A stretch of 35,503 bases of DNA. It comes from Aggregatibacter actinomycetemcomitans DSM 8324 (GTDB taxonomy: Bacteria; Pseudomonadota; Gammaproteobacteria; Enterobacterales; Pasteurellaceae). Numbering within the stretch: position 1 is the first letter of the stretch; each line of letters starts with the position of its first letter. Shown here one piece after another: positions 26,260-34,268 of this stretch. Both the position numbers and the translations under genes were made by a program. The notes under the pieces are model-generated. The model had not been told where the DNA came from. It saw nothing but the letters and a program-made list of their open reading frames with translations, and ran no database searches. The stretch spans positions 1-35,503 of the forward strand of contig NZ_AQUU01000018.1 of the NCBI RefSeq assembly GCF_000372365.1, written 5' to 3'.

Positions 26260-26907
26260 TTAGGCGCATTTTTCTGAGTGAGTTATCCGACCATTTTCCA
26301 CCTGCAGAATGCGATCCACTTTTCCTGCCAGCTCCGAAGGTTGATGGGTAACAAGCAACAAGGTTAAGTGTTTGCTACGGCAGAGTTCATCGATCAGGTT
26401 TAACATTTCCATGCGCAATTCGGGGTCGAGGGCGGAGAAAGGTTCGTCCAGTAACAAAATCGGCTTATCGCGCAACAAACAGCGCGCCAGCGCCACCCGT
26501 TGTTTTTGCCCGCCGGAAAGGCTGTTCGGCAGGCGGGACAAAAACGCGCCTAATCCCACGGCATCGGCGACCTGCGCCAATTGTTGTTGCTCAAGTGCGG
26601 TCAGTTTTAAGGACGTTTTTAAGCCCAACGCCAGATTTTGTTGCACCGTTAAATGAGGAAACAGGTTATTCTCCTGAAACAACATGGACACCGGTCGTTC
26701 ATAAGGGGCGCTGCGGGTATGGTTTTCGCCGTTCAGCCAAATCTCGCCACGCGTTGGCAACACAAAGCCCGCGATGAAATTGAGTAATGTGCTTTTGCCT
26801 GCGCCGCTAGGACCGACCATGGCAACAAGTTCCCCCGCCGCTACCTGTAAGTCAAATTCCATAGGCAAAGCGTCGTCGGCTAAAAATACGTTATCTAAGC
26901 GAATCAT
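26260..26907 (-). CDS. thiQ: Thiamine ABC transporter ATP-binding protein
   Basis: ThiQ powers uptake of thiamine or TPP through ThiP, using ThiB as the binding protein. The 215-residue protein has Walker [10 protein letters not shown] at residues 32-40, the signature [14 protein letters not shown], Walker [13 protein letters not shown], and a switch histidine in [10 protein letters not shown]. The ATG at 26907 (MIRLDNVFL) is chosen over a start at 26928; the sequence AAAAGGAACAAT lies just before it. The gene overlaps the end of thiP by 17 bases, so translation is coupled. It contains an uptake signal near 26597. Confidence 0.95.
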   Translation of the reverse strand: MIRLDNVFLADDALPMEFDLQVAAGELVAMVGPSGAGKSTLLNFIAGFVLPTRGEIWLNGENHTRSAPYERPVSMLFQENNLFPHLTVQQNLALGLKTSLKLTALEQQQLAQVADAVGLGAFLSRLPNSLSGGQKQRVALARCLLRDKPILLLDEPFSALDPELRMEMLNLIDELCRSKHLTLLLVTHQPSELAGKVDRILQVENGRITHSEKCA

Positions 26908-28519
26908 ATTGTTCCTTTTGATTTTCAATTAAGGCGAAAATCCCCCCGCATAATAACAGTAAAATGCCTGCCGTCACTGCGGCGTCTTGGTGGCGATAGC
27001 TACCTAATTGTTGATATAACAAATGGGGCAACGAGGTGAAATCCTGATTGCCGAACAGCGCAATGGCGGTGAAATCCCCCAAAGATAGCGCAAATGCTAG
27101 GGCGAAAGCATATTTTAGCGGCGCACGAAGATCATGCCATTCAATCAGCCGAAAACGCCGCCAGCCGAGAATACCAAGGGAATTGCACAGGCGTTCGTAA
27201 TACAACATATTGTTATTAAAGGGTTCGGTGAGAATACGTAACACGAACGGCATGGCGCTCAAAGCATTACAGACGACCACAATGGCGAATAAATAAGCGT
27301 TGTTAAAATCAATTTCGCGCAGCAATAAAAACAAGCCCATCGCCAATACCAAAATGGGAATTGCCAAAATCACCATGCCCGCATTGATGATAAATTGCGC
27401 GGTTTTCACATAATACAGCCATTGCAAACGACGGGATAACAGCAATAACGCCACCGCCATCAGCAACGCCAGCAGCGCAGATGTCGGCGCAATGGTTAAC
27501 GAATAGCCCAAGGCTTTCCACAGTTGCGGGTTGTGCCACGCCGTGAATAATTTTTCCGACGCCAGCGCGCTCACCATAATATTCAGCAACGGCGATAACA
27601 TAAACAACAGAAACATCACCAGCAAAAAAACGTGGAAAATTTTGACCGCACTTTTGGAGCTATCAAGCCAGCGATAAGGGCTGCTTAACGCAGTTTGTGC
27701 GGTGGAACTAAACAGACTGCCAAGACTGAATAACAGCAGGCAAAATACGAATTGCAACAAAGCAAACAGCGCCGCTTTCGGCAAATCGAATTCAAACAGG
27801 ATCGCCTGATAAATCGCCGTTTCCAGCGTGGTATATTGCGGCCCGCCGCCGAGGGTCAGCACCACGGTGAAACTGGTGAAACAAAGCATGAAAATCAGGC
27901 TAAAGGTCGGCAGAATTTGGCGGCGCAAATAATACCATTCCACCAAGCGCACAAAACGCCAGCCGCGAATATTCAGCTGCGCAGCCAGTTGGCGTTGTTC
28001 GTAAGGAATAGCTTTCAGACTTTGCAAAAATAACTTAGCAGCAAGCGGAATATTAAAGAAAAGATGAGCGGTTAGAATACCTGATAAGCCGTAAATGCTG
28101 CCCTGCCAGGTTTCGCCGAACAAGCCGAGACTTTGCGCAATCCAGCCGGAAGCGCCGTAAATACCGATTAAGCCGAAAATCGCCACCAACACCGGCAGCA
28201 CAAAGGTCAGAGACATGATTCTGAGCAAAAATGATTTGCCGGGAAAATCCACATAATAAAAGGCACGGGCTAACAGCACGCCGAAAAACAGCGATAACAG
28301 CGCAGAAAGCAACGCCTGCCCGAAACTAAAGGCGATAACGTGATGTAAATAGACATCGGAAAAGATGCTTTGCCACTGAAACTCACTACCCTGCGCCAAC
28401 ACCGCACGCAGGGCGAAACCATAAAGCAAGGAAATCAACAACATCACCGCAACACCGCTCACGTAATGACGAGGGCGGAATTGCGGATTGACGAATAAGG
28501 ATGGAGACGACAAAAACAT
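26891..28519 (-). CDS. thiP: Thiamine ABC transporter permease
   Basis: ThiP is a fused permease of two homologous halves, each with about six inner-membrane helices. The EAA-type loops contact Thi[21 protein letters not shown] in the first half and [21 protein letters not shown] in the second. The 542-residue length fits the family (about 536 in E. coli). It starts 8 bases after thiB ends and overlaps thiQ at its own end. It is part of the TPP-riboswitch unit. The start [16 protein letters not shown] has only a weak binding site, as expected for a coupled gene. An uptake signal lies inside near 27646. Confidence 0.95.
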   Translation of the reverse strand: MFLSSPSLFVNPQFRPRHYVSGVAVMLLISLLYGFALRAVLAQGSEFQWQSIFSDVYLHHVIAFSFGQALLSALLSLFFGVLLARAFYYVDFPGKSFLLRIMSLTFVLPVLVAIFGLIGIYGASGWIAQSLGLFGETWQGSIYGLSGILTAHLFFNIPLAAKLFLQSLKAIPYEQRQLAAQLNIRGWRFVRLVEWYYLRRQILPTFSLIFMLCFTSFTVVLTLGGGPQYTTLETAIYQAILFEFDLPKAALFALLQFVFCLLLFSLGSLFSSTAQTALSSPYRWLDSSKSAVKIFHVFLLVMFLLFMLSPLLNIMVSALASEKLFTAWHNPQLWKALGYSLTIAPTSALLALLMAVALLLLSRRLQWLYYVKTAQFIINAGMVILAIPILVLAMGLFLLLREIDFNNAYLFAIVVVCNALSAMPFVLRILTEPFNNNMLYYERLCNSLGILGWRRFRLIEWHDLRAPLKYAFALAFALSLGDFTAIALFGNQDFTSLPHLLYQQLGSYRHQDAAVTAGILLLLCGGIFALIENQKEQYDSLR

Positions 28520-28527
28520 CGTTCAGG

Positions 28528-29532
28528 TTATTGCGTTAAGGTGGTTTGCCATTGGCTGATCCAGCTGCGTAATGCTTCCGGAGTGACATTGGAGGTATTC
28601 AGGAAAGATTGCCGTAACAATTTTTCTTTTAACGCATTAAAGTGCGGTTCAACAGGCGCGTGAATCACCGGCAACATCACGTTAGCCGTCACAATATGCT
28701 TCTGCGCTTCCGGCGTAATGAGAAAATCCATAAATTGATCGGCGCATTGATTTTTGTGTTCGGCAATGCGTGCCGCCAGTTCCACCTGCGTTAAATTGCC
28801 TTCGGCAAATTCGGTGGCGGCGTAATTGTCTTTATTTTCAGATAATTGATGATACAAGGGCGAAGTGCTGTAACTTAACACTAAATCCGCCTCGCCTTTC
28901 AGGAATGCGCCGTAAGTGTCCGACCAGCCTTTCCCTACCGTCACCGTGTGTTTCGCAAGTTGCTGCCACGCCTGCGCCACTTGCTCCGCCGGGTAAACGG
29001 CATTCATCCACACCAATAAACCGCGTCCGACGCTACTGGTGCGCGGGTCTTGATAAATCACGCGTAAATCTTCACGTTCCACCAATTCTTTCAGGCTTTT
29101 CGGCGGATTTTTCAGTTTATTTTTATCATACACAAAAGCATAAGTGCCGAAGTCGTAAGGCAAGAAGCTGTTGTCCGCCCACTGACTCGGCAGCGAAAGT
29201 TTGCTCAAATCCACCTTGTTCACATCAAACAAGTTGCTTTTTTTCGCTTCATCCAACACGAAATTATCCAGCCCCAACACAATATCCGCTTTGGTTTTAT
29301 GCCCTTCCAAACGCACGCGATTAAACAACGTGCCGCCACTTTCAAAAGGCATGTAATTCACCACGCAACGGGGAAAATTTTGTTCAAACGCCTGCTTAAG
29401 TTTCGGACCTGCGCCCCAATCGGAAGTGAAGGAATCGTAAGTGTAAATGTTCACGTTTTCCTTCTGATTATCGGCAAACACCGTGCCTGCCGTTAAAGAA
29501 AGTGCGGTCAAAAATAAAAGTGTTTTTTTCAT
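28528..29532 (-). CDS. thiB: Thiamine-binding periplasmic protein
   Basis: ThiB binds thiamine, TMP and TPP in the periplasm and passes them to ThiPQ. The 334-residue precursor has a signal peptide, MKKTLLFLTALSLTAGTVFA, cleaved before DNQKENV. The mature start VNIYTYDSFTSDWGAGPKL and the sections FPRCVVNYMPFESGG, LGLDNFVLDEAKKS and PYDFGTYAFVYDKNKL are typical of the family. GKGWSDTYGAFLKGEADLVLSYSTSP supplies later ligand contacts. It begins 21 bases after the thiD remnant and 8 bases before thiP. It contains uptake signals near 28640 and 29501, the latter within the signal peptide region. Confidence 0.96.
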   Translation of the reverse strand: MKKTLLFLTALSLTAGTVFADNQKENVNIYTYDSFTSDWGAGPKLKQAFEQNFPRCVVNYMPFESGGTLFNRVRLEGHKTKADIVLGLDNFVLDEAKKSNLFDVNKVDLSKLSLPSQWADNSFLPYDFGTYAFVYDKNKLKNPPKSLKELVEREDLRVIYQDPRTSSVGRGLLVWMNAVYPAEQVAQAWQQLAKHTVTVGKGWSDTYGAFLKGEADLVLSYSTSPLYHQLSENKDNYAATEFAEGNLTQVELAARIAEHKNQCADQFMDFLITPEAQKHIVTANVMLPVIHAPVEPHFNALKEKLLRQSFLNTSNVTPEALRSWISQWQTTLTQ

Positions 29533-29553
29533 TTGTCTGTTCCTCTGTTTGAA

Positions 29554-29934
29554 TTAATCCTTGTCGTGATTAGTCGATTCGTGCCCGATATTTACTGGCT
29601 GACTGGTGGCTGCCATGATGTAATCTTTCGCAGTTTTGATCGCTTGTTTAACACTAATGCTTTTGGCAATCATCACCGAAGTCTCCACCAGCCCGACCGG
29701 CATACCGATTTTAAAGGTGCGAATATCAAAATCTGTCACAATGGTTTTCAGCTGACATTGGATGGTTTTGAGTGACACAGCGTAAATATCAACCACGTTC
29801 AAGGTATTTTGCGCGGCCACCGATGTACCAAATGACATCCTGTGCATTTGGAACATCTTCAAATCCGCCTGAACCCGGGCACCGCCGCCGCTGTCCGAAC
29901 CGGCGATGGTCAACGCTTGCGCAACCTTACTCAT
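29554..29934 (-). pseudogene. thiD: Remnant of thiD (HMP-phosphate kinase)
   Basis: Intact ThiD (about 266-270 residues) phosphorylates HMP and HMP-P in thiamine synthesis. Here 126 codons remain. The N-terminal part MSKVAQALTIAGSDSGGGARVQADLKMF keeps the nucleotide-fold start but reads GGARVQADLK where GGAGIQADLK is usual. It continues to DFDIRTFKIGMP, then jumps to VKQAIKTAKDYIMAATSQPVNIGH, the normal C-terminal region. About 135 central and later residues, including the catalytic GTGCTxSA-type loop, are missing, and the very end reads ESTNHDKD instead of a GxGPTNH-type end. It is decayed but still in frame, so it may be translated to couple thiB. The ATG at 29934 is preferred over GTG 29937. 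Confidence 0.85.
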
Positions 29935-29942
29935 CACGCCCT

Positions 29943-29962
29943 CCGTTATTTACAAATAACGG
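29943..29962 (-). repeat. Perfect hairpin overlapping the thiD ribosome binding site
   Basis: CCGTTATTT and AAATAACGG form a 9-bp perfect stem with a 2-base loop. On the minus strand the 3' arm runs directly into GGAGGG before the start codon, so it may hide the binding site and act as the riboswitch output. Confidence 0.5.
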
Positions 29963-30061
29963 ACAACAAAAACCATATTGCATAATTTTTCTTTTTTTAA
30001 CGAAAAAAAGATAATCAGCAATAATGACGATGAAGAGAAAAAGAAAGGAAATATGATTTCT

Positions 30062-30135
30062 GTTAGTTTCCTACGTCAGTATTAACTGTATCAGGTTCAC
30101 GGGTATCATCTCAGCACAAAGCACCCCGACTAATA
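30062..30135 (-). promoter_or_regulatory. TPP riboswitch (THI element)
   Basis: The minus strand carries the conserved TPP aptamer: GGGGTGC, then CTGAGATGATACCC, GTGAACCTGATACAG, and the end TAATACTGACGTAGG. The outer P1 stem is formed by TTAGT and ACTAA arms. TPP binding reduces expression of the downstream genes. The aptamer lies about 125 bases before the thiD remnant and faces thiD-thiB-thiP-thiQ (and possibly bioB). A weak hairpin with a pyrimidine-rich tail (30048-30060) and the stem at 29943-29962 are candidate output elements. Confidence 0.97.
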
Positions 30136-30201
30136 ACGGGCTTCAGTCTATATATTTTGCGGAGGAAGGGCAAGGAGTTTTGTGTTGGTTTGCGGGAAAA
30201 G

Positions 30202-30226
30202 AAAAACACCTTATTTTTATAAGGTG
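30202..30226 (-). terminator. Terminator after the CRISPR array
   Basis: CACCTTAT (30207-30214) and ATAAGGTG (30219-30226) form a perfect 8-bp stem with loop TTTT. On the minus strand it is followed by TTTTTCTTTT. It separates the array from the TPP riboswitch. Confidence 0.85.
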
Positions 30227-30269
30227 CTTAGTTTAGTTGGTGTCAGAGTTCAGATGTAACAAAGCGCCT

Positions 30270-30367
30270 ATTTCAAAACAGAGCCATGCGAAGATGGCTG
30301 CGGGTATTGGCTAACCAATTCCAGGTGCCGGTAGTGTTTCAACACACAGCCACCTGAAGGTGGCTGC
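30270..30367 (-). CRISPR. Minimal type I-C CRISPR array: two repeats, one spacer
   Basis: The intact 32-base repeat at 30336-30367 carries a strong AGCCACC/GGTGGCT stem. On the minus strand it ends in TGTTGAAAC, the usual 3' end of I-C repeats. A second copy at 30270-30301 differs at 7 of 32 positions, as leader-distal terminal repeats often do. The single spacer at 30302-30335 is 34 bases, a normal I-C size. Orientation puts the leader on the cas2 side. No match to the spacer was noticed elsewhere in the window. Confidence 0.85.
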
Positions 30368-30558
30368 TCCCTATATGAAAAAACAAGAAAAATCAGTAGA
30401 TTACTTCCTGTATTTCGCTAACTTATTTCAAAATAGAGAGTGGGATAAGTATAACGGGCATGTCGTCGTTATACAAATGAATTAACTGTTCCAAATTGTT
30501 AAAGAAAATCAGGATCGCCAGCCTGACGGGAATTTGATGAGAACTAGGAGTTAGCGAG
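30368..30558 (-). promoter_or_regulatory. CRISPR leader region
   Basis: This 191-bp AT-rich interval lies between cas2 and the first repeat on the same strand. It has no reading frame of note. By position it should hold the array promoter and the leader-anchoring sequences for spacer insertion. No individual element was recognised. Confidence 0.6.
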
Positions 30559-30852
30559 CTAGACAACAAGCACATCTTTAAACACATCCACCGCCGGTTT
30601 CGCCCCGTGGTGTTCCACTTTGCGTCTCCATTTGCTGCCTAGGTGATAAAATCGCAAACTATCACAATCCGGATCATAAGTCGCCAGTAGCTTAGCCTTC
30701 AATTTTACCCATTGATCCGGCGTTACATCGCATTCAAACACCGAATATTGCGCCCGTACGCCATAATCCAGACAATGCTTCGCAATACGGCGCAACCTGG
30801 TTTTTCCCTCCGGGTCTTCTAAAGAAATATCATAGGTAATCAACATTAACAT
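30559..30852 (-). CDS. cas2: Cas2 (type I-C)
   Basis: Cas2 forms the scaffold of the Cas1-Cas2 integration complex that adds spacers. The 97-residue protein begins MLMLITYDISLEDPEGKTRLRRIAKHCLDYGVRAQYSVFEC, with the conserved Asp8 of the ferredoxin-fold. The rest includes DQWVKLKAKLL and SLRFYHLGSKWRRKVEHHG, a usual I-C end. It starts 3 bases after the stop of cas1 on the same strand, and the leader and array follow. It looks complete, without internal stops. Confidence 0.95.
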   Translation of the reverse strand: MLMLITYDISLEDPEGKTRLRRIAKHCLDYGVRAQYSVFECDVTPDQWVKLKAKLLATYDPDCDSLRFYHLGSKWRRKVEHHGAKPAVDVFKDVLVV

Positions 30853-30855
30853 TTT

Positions 30856-31869
30856 TCACCTCATCAAAAACGGCGGATATTCGGCTAAATCCCTACGTAA
30901 ATGGCGTGATAACAACATAGCCTGAATATAGGGCAATAAACCGATTTCCACCTCTTCGCCCAAAAACGGATGAACGATTTTCTCCTGTTTTTTCGCCTGC
31001 AACGCCTGAAACAACAATTTTCTGGCTTCAGATTTTAAGGTTACCGCACCACCCGCCTCATTAATAAAATCCGCCGGTTTAATCTGCAAGCGATTAATCA
31101 TACTTAACACCATACGATCAACCCACCAAGCGCGAAATTCTTCCAAAATATCCTGCGCTAGGCTGTCCCTGCCTGGTCGGTCGGCGTGCAGAAAACCGAC
31201 CTGAGGATCCAGACCTACGCCTTGCAGCGCGCCGCTAATATCTTTCCCCAAAACACTATATAAGAAAGAAAGCAAAGCATTCACACCGTCTCTGGGCGGG
31301 CGACGATTTCGACCGCCAAAATGAAACCCGGTATTCTCACGAATAAGCAGATTAAATACGCCGAAATAACGTGCCGCCGCATCGCCTTCGATACCGCGAA
31401 CCTCATCAAGATTTTCGGCTTGAGCCAATTGCCGTAAAGAAACATTCAAAGAATCGACCGCACTTTGTAGCTGAGCATTTTCCCCATAATTGCGAATTTG
31501 CCGCTGCAGCACCCGCTTACTCGCCTGAATCTTCGCCGCGATGATATTGCGCGCAATCGGCACAGGGTTTTGCTCCGACACCCGATACTGCGCCCGCCGC
31601 AGCAGCACATTACCGCTTTGCCGCCTCTGAAGCCGCCCCAAGAAACGCCCGTTTTCGGTAAAAAACGCCAGATTGACATTGTTCTCCCCGCAAAATCCCA
31701 AGAGAAACGGCGACACCAGCACATTGCCGAAACAGAAAATATGTCCGATGGAATGCACCGGCAGTTGCGCCACTTTCTTCTTTTCCTGCTCCACTACCAA
31801 CGTCTCCCGCTCCTTATGCAGATAACTGCCCTGAGTGGTGATATAGAGCGTGTTTTGCAGTTTCCGCAT
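30856..31869 (-). CDS. cas1: Cas1 (type I-C integrase)
   Basis: Cas1 integrates new spacers at the leader end. The 337-residue protein has the N-terminal beta domain (LYITTQGSYLHKERETLVVE) and the helical catalytic domain with ARGI-type RGIEGDAAARYFGVF (catalytic Glu), LLSFLYSVLGKDISGALQGVGLDPQVGFLHADRPGRDSLAQDILEEFR (catalytic His and Asp). The length is near the I-C norm of about 343. A Pasteurellaceae uptake signal core (ACCGCACTT) is inside it near 31457, so this part of the locus has the local dialect. The OLD gene ends 53 bases upstream. No frameshift is seen. Confidence 0.96.
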   Translation of the reverse strand: MRKLQNTLYITTQGSYLHKERETLVVEQEKKKVAQLPVHSIGHIFCFGNVLVSPFLLGFCGENNVNLAFFTENGRFLGRLQRRQSGNVLLRRAQYRVSEQNPVPIARNIIAAKIQASKRVLQRQIRNYGENAQLQSAVDSLNVSLRQLAQAENLDEVRGIEGDAAARYFGVFNLLIRENTGFHFGGRNRRPPRDGVNALLSFLYSVLGKDISGALQGVGLDPQVGFLHADRPGRDSLAQDILEEFRAWWVDRMVLSMINRLQIKPADFINEAGGAVTLKSEARKLLFQALQAKKQEKIVHPFLGEEVEIGLLPYIQAMLLSRHLRRDLAEYPPFLMR

Positions 31870-31922
31870 GGGTGGCTCCTAAAATTTTTCTTACTTCAAT
31901 TAACTAGCAATTATAATTTTGA

Positions 31923-33677
31923 TTATTGATATATTTTTCTGATTTTTTCTTCAAAACTTGGGGATAGTTTAAAACTATCAGATTTTATATATTGCAAGGC
32001 CTGAAAAGGCTTCCCTGATTTACCACATTCATAACCAAGCTCTTCTTCAATGTCATTTATAAGCATAATAGAATGACCTAACTCTTCTTCAATAGAAGAT
32101 AAAATTTTATTAGTCAGTTTAGTGGCAACAGCTTTATCATTTTCAGATTTTCTATCTTGATGATCTTGATCATATATAGTGATATATTTTATCTTAAATT
32201 TATTTAATAATTTCAAGTACAAAGGTATATTTCCTTTTGAGCCACAATCAATAACCGTGTAACCATGCCTGAAAATACCAAGCTGTTTGGCTAATGCAGG
32301 AATAATTATTTTATCAGTAGCCCCTTCAACCAAAATTACCTTTTCCGCAAAGAACAACTCACTTCTATCCGGGTTAATCCAATAAGATAAATTCCAATTT
32401 TCTTGCTCATTACCATCAAATAAATCATCTTCACATTGTGTTACTTTACTACCAAATTCTTCATTCTCTTTTTTAATAATATAGATAGACTTATATCTAT
32501 CCATATTAATAAGATTACTTGAATGTGTGCATAAAATTACTTGACTACCTGTTTCTGAAAGATTTATGAAGCTATCAAATAAAACTCGTTGAGCTTGCGG
32601 GTGTAGATATAGTTCTGGTTCTTCAAAAATAAAATAGCGAGATTTTGAGACCGCCCGATTTGTTATTTCAGGATTTTGAGTAATCTGCAACTGACGTTTT
32701 GCAATTAACTGTATAAGCGCAATAGTTACTGCACGTTGTAAACCATGTCCCTTGCGTGCAATATCTGTACGAGTGCCATCATTAATCCATACTGAAGCAT
32801 TAGATTTTAAAATGGAGTCAATATCAGGAGTATTTAATTCAATATCAAAATAGGCATTCCAAGATGATAATTCTTGCGATAACGCATTCTCTAAATCTAA
32901 TAACTGTTTTGGTCTGTCTGTATTTTCTTTGCCATCAATGTATTTACTAAACTTAGAAAATAAATTTACTAATTGCTGTTTTGTTCCTTGCCAATGTTCA
33001 TTATATTGAGACATTGACTCTACAACTTCGCCAAGTAATTTACCGAAAACGCTACTATCTTTTGATGTAAAATCATCTGTTGCGTTTTTAACGGCAGGCA
33101 GAAAATAAACTTCACCAAAAATGCCTTTAGCAACAGATTTCAGCCCCATGAAATTTGTTTTTTCTAATTCATAACTGAATGTTAGATCCAAAATATTTGA
33201 TTGTATATATTTTTGTTGAGCCTCAATAACTTGTGCCTTAGATAGCTTTCCAGTACTAGGTAAATACTGATAAAAAGGCAAACTATTAGCGATCTCTCGC
33301 TTAGTATAATTCCCAGCGTTTTCTTCTTTTAGGAAGTCTTCTGAACAACTTTGTATCCAACCTTTATATTCAAAACTACCACCCAAATAAGCACTTTTCC
33401 TAACCATAATAATCCCTTGCTTAGTTAGATATTTTTCAAATGTTGTTTGATCTTGAATATCTAAATCAGCAAATTCAATATCAACAAAAAGCTCTTGAGC
33501 ACCTTGTGAGAAATCTAAATCTTGATGTTTAATTTCACCAAAAAAGAATAGAATCGCTGATAATAAATTAGATTTGCCATGATTATTTTGTCCAATAATA
33601 ATCATCAAGTCTTGTGCTGAAATTCTTAGCTCTTTGATAGAACGCCAGTTTTTAATTTCAATTGTTTTAATTTTCAT
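31923..33677 (-). CDS. OLD-family ATP-dependent nuclease (AAA ATPase + TOPRIM)
   Basis: OLD proteins combine an ABC-type ATPase with a TOPRIM nuclease, and many act in phage defence (P2 Old, GajA of Gabija). Visible here are Walker A GQNNHGKSN at residues 29-37, an ABC-signature-like RKGHGLQRA at 309-317, Walker B FIFEEPE at 350-355 with LHPQAQ, and a switch THSSNLI near 384. The TOPRIM follows, with the Glu of VILVEGATDK (447-456) and the Asp pair of IYDQDHQD (501-508). All catalytic features seem present. The 584-residue gene is strongly AT-rich and carries no uptake signal of either dialect. It overlaps the cas4 end by 11 bases and has its AAGGAAA binding site inside cas4. No UvrD-type helicase partner is adjacent, so it is more like a stand-alone OLD than a Gabija pair. 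It sits where a cas4-cas1 junction is normal. Confidence 0.9.
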   Translation of the reverse strand: MKIKTIEIKNWRSIKELRISAQDLMIIIGQNNHGKSNLLSAILFFFGEIKHQDLDFSQGAQELFVDIEFADLDIQDQTTFEKYLTKQGIIMVRKSAYLGGSFEYKGWIQSCSEDFLKEENAGNYTKREIANSLPFYQYLPSTGKLSKAQVIEAQQKYIQSNILDLTFSYELEKTNFMGLKSVAKGIFGEVYFLPAVKNATDDFTSKDSSVFGKLLGEVVESMSQYNEHWQGTKQQLVNLFSKFSKYIDGKENTDRPKQLLDLENALSQELSSWNAYFDIELNTPDIDSILKSNASVWINDGTRTDIARKGHGLQRAVTIALIQLIAKRQLQITQNPEITNRAVSKSRYFIFEEPELYLHPQAQRVLFDSFINLSETGSQVILCTHSSNLINMDRYKSIYIIKKENEEFGSKVTQCEDDLFDGNEQENWNLSYWINPDRSELFFAEKVILVEGATDKIIIPALAKQLGIFRHGYTVIDCGSKGNIPLYLKLLNKFKIKYITIYDQDHQDRKSENDKAVATKLTNKILSSIEEELGHSIMLINDIEEELGYECGKSGKPFQALQYIKSDSFKLSPSFEEKIRKIYQ

Positions 33678-33874
33678 ATTTTTTCCTTATTTCAAGATAC
33701 TCAAATAATTCATCTACATACCCCGCCGACCTATCCCGTTTCCCCAACAATGCCGGCTGGCAAATCTCCACCAGCGAGCAGGCCTTGCAGCGTTTGCCGT
33801 AGTCGGGTGGCGGGGTTTGTCCGCTTTCCAGTAATCCACGGACGGCGGCGATGGTGGCTAGCGTGCGGGTGCGG

Positions 33875-33886
33875 AGGTCGTCTGAA
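33875..33886 (+). repeat. Neisseria-type DNA uptake sequence (in cas4)
   Basis: The 12-mer AGGTCGTCTGAA equals the dialect described for Neisseria mucosa-group species and differs from the Pasteurellaceae AAGTGCGGT. Confidence 0.85.
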
Positions 33887-34042
33887 AAGACGACGGGGAC
33901 ACGGTGGCGGGTTTGCATATACCACAGCGCGCCCTCAAGGACGGTTTGCCCCGTCATTTCCTCCAAACACAGCCCTTGGGCGCAAAGCTGGATTTCGTCC
34001 ATAGGCTCAAGTTTGGGCTTGCCGCGTTTATATTCCACGGGT

Positions 34043-34054
34043 TTCAGACGACCT
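34043..34054 (-). repeat. Neisseria-type DNA uptake sequence (in cas4)
   Basis: AGGTCGTCTGAA lies on the minus strand inside the cas4 frame, an exact copy of the one at 33875. Confidence 0.85.
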
Positions 34055-34268
34055 GTTTTCGCCTCGACCTCCACCAAATCCAGCACGCCGCTGATGCCCA
34101 GTTTCTCCGCCGAAACGTGAACGGTACGCTCAAAGCGCACGCCCTTGCGCGTCTCCGGTTCGCCCGAATCCACCCGTTCGTGTAGCGCGCTGCCTTGCGC
34201 GGTCAGATAATTCTCCGCCCACGCCTGTTCGTTGTGGATTAGGGCACACTAGCGCGGACAAAAGGCGT

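Noticed and set aside
28770-29324. 184-codon plus-strand frame opposite thiB
   Set aside because: thiB on the other strand has a signal peptide and full family motifs. The plus frame is rich in Pro, Cys and Ser in the way antisense frames are.
31923-33677. Gabija (GajAB) system
   Set aside because: The OLD protein resembles GajA in domain order, but no UvrD-like GajB gene is next to it. Both neighbours are cas genes.
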